A DNA stretch of 64,000 nt from Lentisphaerae bacterium GWF2_50_93 (GTDB lineage Bacteria > Verrucomicrobiota > Lentisphaeria > Victivallales > GWF2-50-93): positions 1 to 64,000 of the forward strand of contig MHBI01000025.1 in the NCBI GenBank assembly GCA_001804815.1. The letters run 5' to 3'. The notes under the pieces were generated by a model. It did not search any database and had not been told where the DNA came from. It saw only the letters and a list, made by a program, of their open reading frames with translations. Below, piece after piece: positions 60,035 through 64,000 of this stretch (its first letter is position 1; every line of letters starts with the position of its first letter). Both the position numbers and the translations under genes were made by a program.

Positions 60035-61763
60035 GTTCTTCCTCCTGTTTGATCCACACGAATATGCCTTTATTCTTCGTTGCTTCCGCAAGATATTCAT
60101 TCTTCAATTTTCCGACTGCGGTGTTCTGCGCGAGCACCCAGTATCCAAGGCCCTTGAACACCGGCGGACACGAGGAGATGACTTCTTCCACGTTCGCGTT
60201 TTTCCCGCGGCCCAGCATTGCCTTGGACAACAGATTAATATAGCCAGCGGAGCTCCTGCTGTCAACACCAGCCTTGTTTTCACCTTTGCCTGTACTCAGT
60301 ATTTCCTGCCAGAGCCGGAATGCATCCGTCTCATTGTTCTGGAGCCACAGGGCCGCTCCCGCCTCGAACAGCGCAAGCTGTCCATTCAATGTATTTTTTC
60401 CATTGACGCTGGCGATATCCTGGAATATTTTGGCGGCCTTGTCGTTTTCATCTTTTGCCATCGCTATTCTGGCGAGGCTGTTCCTGGATTCGAGAAGGAT
60501 GCCGTTATGGCTGTTCTTCTCCGCCCATTCCACCGCTGACTTATATTGGGCTTCGGCATCATCGAGCCGTCCACCGGCAAGGAGCTCACGCCCTTTGAGC
60601 AGGAGGGCCGTACCTGCCGTAGCTTCATCTCCGGCGGGAGTGCCGGGATGCTTGAGCGCTGCGAGTTCCTCTTCCAGGCGTTCGGACTTGTGCCTGGCCG
60701 CAGTGGCGACGACATCCACCCACTGCTTGGCTTCACGGCTGTCCTTTGTCCATGGGATAACTGCAAAGTAGTAGAGCGCAACTCCGATACCGAGCGCAAT
60801 CGCGATGGTGAGCGCCTGCGTACTGTGGCGGCGCACCCATTTCTCAAATCGTTCCGACAGGGAGAGGCGCCGCACCGAAACAGCTGTTCCCGCCTGGCAT
60901 GCCTCGAGGTCGGCGCAGACCTGCGACATTTCCTTGTATCGCAGACTCGTCTCCTTCTCAAGCATCCTGAGGACGACCGCCTCGAGGTTGCGGCTGATGT
61001 CCTTCCGTAATCTGCGTGGAGGTACCGCTTCATGGTCGCGGATCAGCCTGAAGACTTCTGACAATTGCATGTCAGAGGTGATCGGATAAGGCGGAACCCC
61101 TGTGAGAAGCTCATATATCATGAATCCGAAAGAATATATGTCCGACTGGTTCGTGACTTCTCCGTCGCCCATGCCGCATTGCTCCGGAGACATATACTTG
61201 GGGGTTCCCACGATGTTTCCGGTCAGTGTGAGCTGCTGCGAGTTCTCCGTCTTCGCCAGTCCGAAATCGGCAAGGAGCGGCTGGTTGAACTCATTGATGA
61301 GGATGTTCGCCGGCTTGAGATCGCGGTGCAGTATCCCCTGCTTGTGCGCGAAAGTAAGCGCCTGCGCCACGGGAACCGCATAGTCCAGGACTTCCTTCAC
61401 GGACAATTTATTCCCCACGATGTCATGGAGGGTCCTCCCTCCGGGAACAAGCTCCATGGATATGTAATAGTCCTGTCCATCCTGTCCGGTGTCGTAGACC
61501 GTGATGATATTGGGATGGCTCCTGAGGAGCTTTGATGTCTCGGCCTCGCGGGTGAAACGCCTGATCTCCGACTGCGGCACGAACGGAGTTGCAGTAATGA
61601 CCTTGATTGCGACCTCGGCATTGTCGGAATCTACAGCGCGATATACTATTCCGGCACCGCCTCTTCCGAGAAATTCGATGATCTTGTAAGGCCCGATCTT
61701 GCCCATTTCGAGCTTCTGCTGGGAGGCAGGGTCGCGCGCAATTGTCTCTTCTAAATCGGCCAT
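60018..61763 (-). CDS. Transmembrane Ser/Thr protein kinase with TPR-like exterior
   Basis: A 581-residue Hanks-type kinase. The glycine loop is GRGGAGIVYRA (33-43), the ATP lysine K54 (VAIKVI), catalytic HRDLKPANI (146-154) and DFGLAKT (166-172); GTPKYMSPEQ is the activation segment end. A transmembrane helix is at 315-337 (ALTIAIALGIGVALYYFAVI). The outer part (340-581) looks like TPR helices (DAEAQYKSAVEWAEK, AAKIFQDIASVNG). It overlaps the pseudopilin gene by 17 bp. A sensor kinase that reads something at the cell surface is a reasonable view. A TTGATT/TATCTT promoter is upstream. Confidence 0.93.
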   Translation of the reverse strand: MADLEETIARDPASQQKLEMGKIGPYKIIEFLGRGGAGIVYRAVDSDNAEVAIKVITATPFVPQSEIRRFTREAETSKLLRSHPNIITVYDTGQDGQDYYISMELVPGGRTLHDIVGNKLSVKEVLDYAVPVAQALTFAHKQGILHRDLKPANILINEFNQPLLADFGLAKTENSQQLTLTGNIVGTPKYMSPEQCGMGDGEVTNQSDIYSFGFMIYELLTGVPPYPITSDMQLSEVFRLIRDHEAVPPRRLRKDISRNLEAVVLRMLEKETSLRYKEMSQVCADLEACQAGTAVSVRRLSLSERFEKWVRRHSTQALTIAIALGIGVALYYFAVIPWTKDSREAKQWVDVVATAARHKSERLEEELAALKHPGTPAGDEATAGTALLLKGRELLAGGRLDDAEAQYKSAVEWAEKNSHNGILLESRNSLARIAMAKDENDKAAKIFQDIASVNGKNTLNGQLALFEAGAALWLQNNETDAFRLWQEILSTGKGENKAGVDSRSSAGYINLLSKAMLGRGKNANVEEVISSCPPVFKGLGYWVLAQNTAVGKLKNEYLAEATKNKGIFVWIKQEEEHDGKK

Positions 61764-61790
61764 ATGGATTTTCACCCGTTCTTTTGCTCA

Positions 61791-61819
61791 AAGATAATCC
61801 GGAATTGAGGAAGAATCAA
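61791..61819 (-). promoter_or_regulatory. Possible promoter of the kinase-pseudopilin pair
   Basis: On the minus strand, -35 TTGATT (61814-61819) and -10 TATCTT (61791-61796) with a 17-bp spacer; the start would be near 61784, about 20 bases before the ATG. The -10 match is only 4/6. Confidence 0.35.
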
Positions 61820-61829
61820 GGGATGGACT

Positions 61830-62142
61830 GAGTATGGCGTCCCGAGCGCATAAATCGCCTCGGGACGCCTCCCGAGCCAGTTTCGGCGAAACTGGCATAC
61901 TTAATCCCAAGAACAAATCACGGGGACTTTTCTCGACTCCCAAGTATGGCGGTTTTGCCAAAACCGCCTCAGAGCCAGTTTCGGCGAAACTGGCATACTT
62001 AATCCCAAGAACAAATCACGGGGACTTTTCTCGACTCCCAAGTATGGCGGTTTTGCCAAAACCGCCTCCCGTGCCAGTTTCGGCGAAACTGGCATACTTA
62101 ATTCCTGGAACAAACCACCGGAACTTTTCTCGACTGCTCAGT
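61830..62142. repeat. Tandem array of three composite hairpin units
   Basis: Three units start at about 61830, 61943 and 62041 (spacing 113 and 98 bp). Units 2 and 3 have GGCGGTTTTGCCAAAACCGCC and GCCAGTTTCGGCGAAACTGGC followed by the linker CCCAAGAACAAATCACGGGG ACTTTTCTCGACT. Unit 1 has a different first hairpin, GGCGTCCCGAG/CTCGGGACGCC, with the same second hairpin and linker. The array fills the gap downstream of the ABC-F gene. Confidence 0.85.
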
Positions 62143-62145
62143 ACT

Positions 62146-63819
62146 CTACTTCAGCGCCAGCCGCTTGTAGTGCTTGCGGCGATGCAGGAGATGTTCGGAG
62201 TCGGCGGCTAGCATCTTCTCCTCGTAGGCCTGGAAGTTGCCCTCGAACCATTTGAGCTTGCCGTCACCTTCGAAAATCAGGAGATGCGTGCATATCCTGT
62301 CAAGGAAGAAACGGTCATGGCTGATGACCATCGCGCATCCGGGGAACTCGATGAGCGCCTCCTCGAGGACGCGCATGGTGTTGACATCGAGATCGTTTGT
62401 AGGCTCGTCGAGCAGGAGCATGTTGCCGCCGGTGCGCAGGAGCTTGGCGAGATGTACGCGGTTGCGTTCGCCGCCTGAAAGCTGTCCAACCTTCTTCTGC
62501 TGCTGCGTTCCCCGGAAGTTGAAGCGCGAACAGTATGCGCGGCCGTTGATGGAGCGGTTACCGAGCGAGATCTCGTCAAGACCGCCGGTGATCTCCTCGT
62601 AGATCGATTTCTCGCCATCGAGCGAGTCGCGGTGCTGGTCGACATATGCAAGCTTTACCGTATCCCCGATTTGCAAAGTGCCTGAATCCGGTTTCTCCTG
62701 CCCGACTATCATGCGGAAGAGCGTGGTCTTGCCGGCGCCGTTGGGTCCGACTATGCCGACAATGCCGCCTGGGGGGAGGTTGAAATCCACATTGTCAAGA
62801 AGGGTTACACCGTCGTATCCCTTGGTCAGTGAATTCGCAATTACCACCCTGTTCCCCAGATGCGGTCCTGGAGGAATCTGGATGACGCAGTCGTCTTTCT
62901 GCACCTCGAACTGCTGGCTGGAAAGTTCTTCGTAACGGCTGATTCGGGCCTGCTGTTTCTTTATGCGGCCGAGCGGGCTGCTGCTGATCCAGTCGAGTTC
63001 GTTCTTGAGTATCTTCTGGCGGTTGCTCTCGGACTTTTCGCGCACACGGAGGATCTCTGATTTCTGCTTGAGCCAGGAAGAGTAGTTGCCCTCGAATGGA
63101 ATACCGCGCGTGTTTTCAAGCTCCAGTATCCACTTGGTGATGTTGTCGAGGAAGTAGCGGTCATGCGTGACAATGATTACAGTACCGGGATATTCGCGCA
63201 AGGCCTGTTCGAGCCAGGCGACTGTTTCGGCATCAAGATGGTTTGTAGGCTCGTCGAGAAGCAGAAGATCGGGTTTCTCCAAAAGCGCCTTGCAGAGCGC
63301 CACGCGGCGGCCTTCACCACCGGAGAGCTTTGTGACATCGGCATCATCAGGCGGAAGCAGTAGCGCATCTGACGCCATGTCGAGCATGCGGTCGAGTTCC
63401 CAGCCGTTGACATTGTCGATCTCCGTCTGCAGGCGGTCCATCTCGTTTCCTAGCTTGGTCATTTCCGCCTCAGTCAGCTTTTCGCCAAGTTTTGCGCAGA
63501 CCACGTCGTAGCGGGTGATGAGATCCTGGATGGGTTTGACGGACTCCTCGAGGTTGCCGCGGACAGTCTTTTCCGGATTGAGATGAGGTTCCTGCGGGAC
63601 GTAGCAGACGCGCATGTTCTTGGAGATCTGGGCGGTGCCCATGATATCGGTGTCAACTCCCGCCATTATGCGCAGCAGCGTTGATTTTCCGGAGCCGTTT
63701 TCGCCGACGATGCCGATCTTGGCGCCGTAGTAGAACGACAGGCTGATATCCTGGAGGATGGGCTTCTCATTGTAGAACTTCGAGACGTTCATCATCTGGA
63801 ACACAAAATGCGGAGGCAT
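62146..63819 (-). CDS. ettA: ABC-F ATPase, EttA-type
   Basis: A 557-residue ABC-F protein, matching EttA in length (about 555). It has two ATPase domains: Walker A GENGSGKST and GPNGAGKTT, signatures LSGGEGRRVALCKALLEKP and LSGGERNRVHLAKLLRTGG, Walker B LLLLDEPTNHLD and MLLLDEPTNDLD. The linker region WLKQKSEILRVREKSESNRQ and the arm insertion in domain 1 fit EttA, which binds the ribosomal E site and gates translation with energy state. The ATG at 63819 has AGGAGA about 10 bases upstream; the open frame to 63924 is repeat-derived. It is a housekeeping gene at the end of the window. Confidence 0.93.
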   Translation of the reverse strand: MPPHFVFQMMNVSKFYNEKPILQDISLSFYYGAKIGIVGENGSGKSTLLRIMAGVDTDIMGTAQISKNMRVCYVPQEPHLNPEKTVRGNLEESVKPIQDLITRYDVVCAKLGEKLTEAEMTKLGNEMDRLQTEIDNVNGWELDRMLDMASDALLLPPDDADVTKLSGGEGRRVALCKALLEKPDLLLLDEPTNHLDAETVAWLEQALREYPGTVIIVTHDRYFLDNITKWILELENTRGIPFEGNYSSWLKQKSEILRVREKSESNRQKILKNELDWISSSPLGRIKKQQARISRYEELSSQQFEVQKDDCVIQIPPGPHLGNRVVIANSLTKGYDGVTLLDNVDFNLPPGGIVGIVGPNGAGKTTLFRMIVGQEKPDSGTLQIGDTVKLAYVDQHRDSLDGEKSIYEEITGGLDEISLGNRSINGRAYCSRFNFRGTQQQKKVGQLSGGERNRVHLAKLLRTGGNMLLLDEPTNDLDVNTMRVLEEALIEFPGCAMVISHDRFFLDRICTHLLIFEGDGKLKWFEGNFQAYEEKMLAADSEHLLHRRKHYKRLALK

Positions 63820-63843
63820 ACGTATAAATCTCCTAAAATCAAA

Positions 63844-63877
63844 TTGATGGATTATTGGATAAATGGATGACTGGGCG
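63844..63877. repeat. TTGATGGATTATTGGATAAATGG word repeat
   Basis: A short copy of the GGATGATTGG-type repeat of 25616 and 51050, lying in the upstream region of the ABC-F gene. The window end (63925-64000) holds only G+C-rich CGCCAAGTTGGCGG-type palindromic sequence and no gene that I can support. Confidence 0.6.
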
Positions 63878-64000
63878 TGGAAAATAATCCGAGTGTAAGA
63901 TAAATCAAGGGAACCTGCAAACATCTAACATGGAAATAGCCCTGGCAAGTAATGCGTCGGTCTTGCCGGAGGCGGGCTCGCCGCCAAGTTGGCGGCTCCA

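Noticed and set aside
61830..62142. CRISPR array
   Set aside because: Three repeats with 98-113 bp periods, but the 'spacers' are identical linkers and the repeats are double hairpins. No cas genes are present.

Overview
The window looks like a piece of a Lentisphaerota (Victivallales-like) chromosome; Verrucomicrobiota or Kiritimatiellota is the main alternative. This is inferred from content: pseudopilin genes with FTLIELL-type N-termini standing alone, a Hanks-type kinase overlapping one of them, many Gfo/Idh/MocA oxidoreductases and sugar isomerases, large secreted carbohydrate-active proteins without SusC/SusD, and dense palindromic intergenic repeats. There is no rRNA, CRISPR array or prophage. 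Two tRNA genes (Glu-CTC, Ser-GCT) are present.

Layout. 0.4-8.7 kb (minus strand): a GntR/LacI-type regulator with a good sigma70-like promoter, then a pseudopilin, a CBM9-like lipoprotein, a 1229-residue secreted glycosidase-like protein and a sialate O-acetylesterase-family esterase. 9-25.6 kb (minus): FAD-dependent oxidoreductase, Gfo/Idh/MocA oxidoreductase, GH31, second FAD oxidoreductase, GH78 rhamnosidase, cytoplasmic SGNH esterase, a 1399-residue secreted CBM9/propeller protein and a secreted SGNH esterase paralogue. 25.8-31.8 kb: a sialidase-like Asp-box protein (plus), an SDR epimerase, a GH29 fucosidase and an unassigned barrel glycosidase (minus). 32-37 kb (plus): TAXI solute receptor, tRNA-dihydrouridine synthase, DUF349 coiled-coil protein. 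37.4-39.4 kb: DEAD-box helicase. 39.6-46.6 kb (minus): a catabolic block of XRE-cupin regulator, cupin, two sugar isomerase/epimerases, three Gfo/Idh/MocA paralogues and a UroD-family protein. 47-50 kb: tRNA-Glu with a displaced copy of its 3' end, a truncated DUF6485-like remnant, a CBM9-like protein, a DUF2156 protein and tRNA-Ser. 50-64 kb: small XRE regulator, acyl-CoA ligase-like (OleC-like) enzyme, Fic protein plus SDR, HflX, decayed transposase fragments, PL8 lyase, kinase plus pseudopilin, and EttA-type ABC-F protein.

Functionally, the first 32 kb reads as a polysaccharide-degrading region for an acetylated, rhamnose/fucose-containing glycan: secreted esterases and binding proteins outside, and GH78, GH31 and GH29 without visible signal peptides, so probably inside. 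The 39.6-46.6 kb block looks like an oxidation/isomerisation route for an unusual sugar or glycoside; its substrate cannot be read from the sequence.

The most striking feature is not a gene set but a family of composite palindromic repeats. Nearly every gene junction of more than about 60 bp carries an element made of a short outer arm (often AAGTAGG/CCTACTT) around two different perfect or near-perfect hairpins. The hairpin units are exchangeable, sometimes carry other repeats in their loops, supply stop codons or terminal residues to several genes, encode the leader of a pseudopilin, and in one case form an in-frame insertion of about 24 residues inside the GH78 rhamnosidase.
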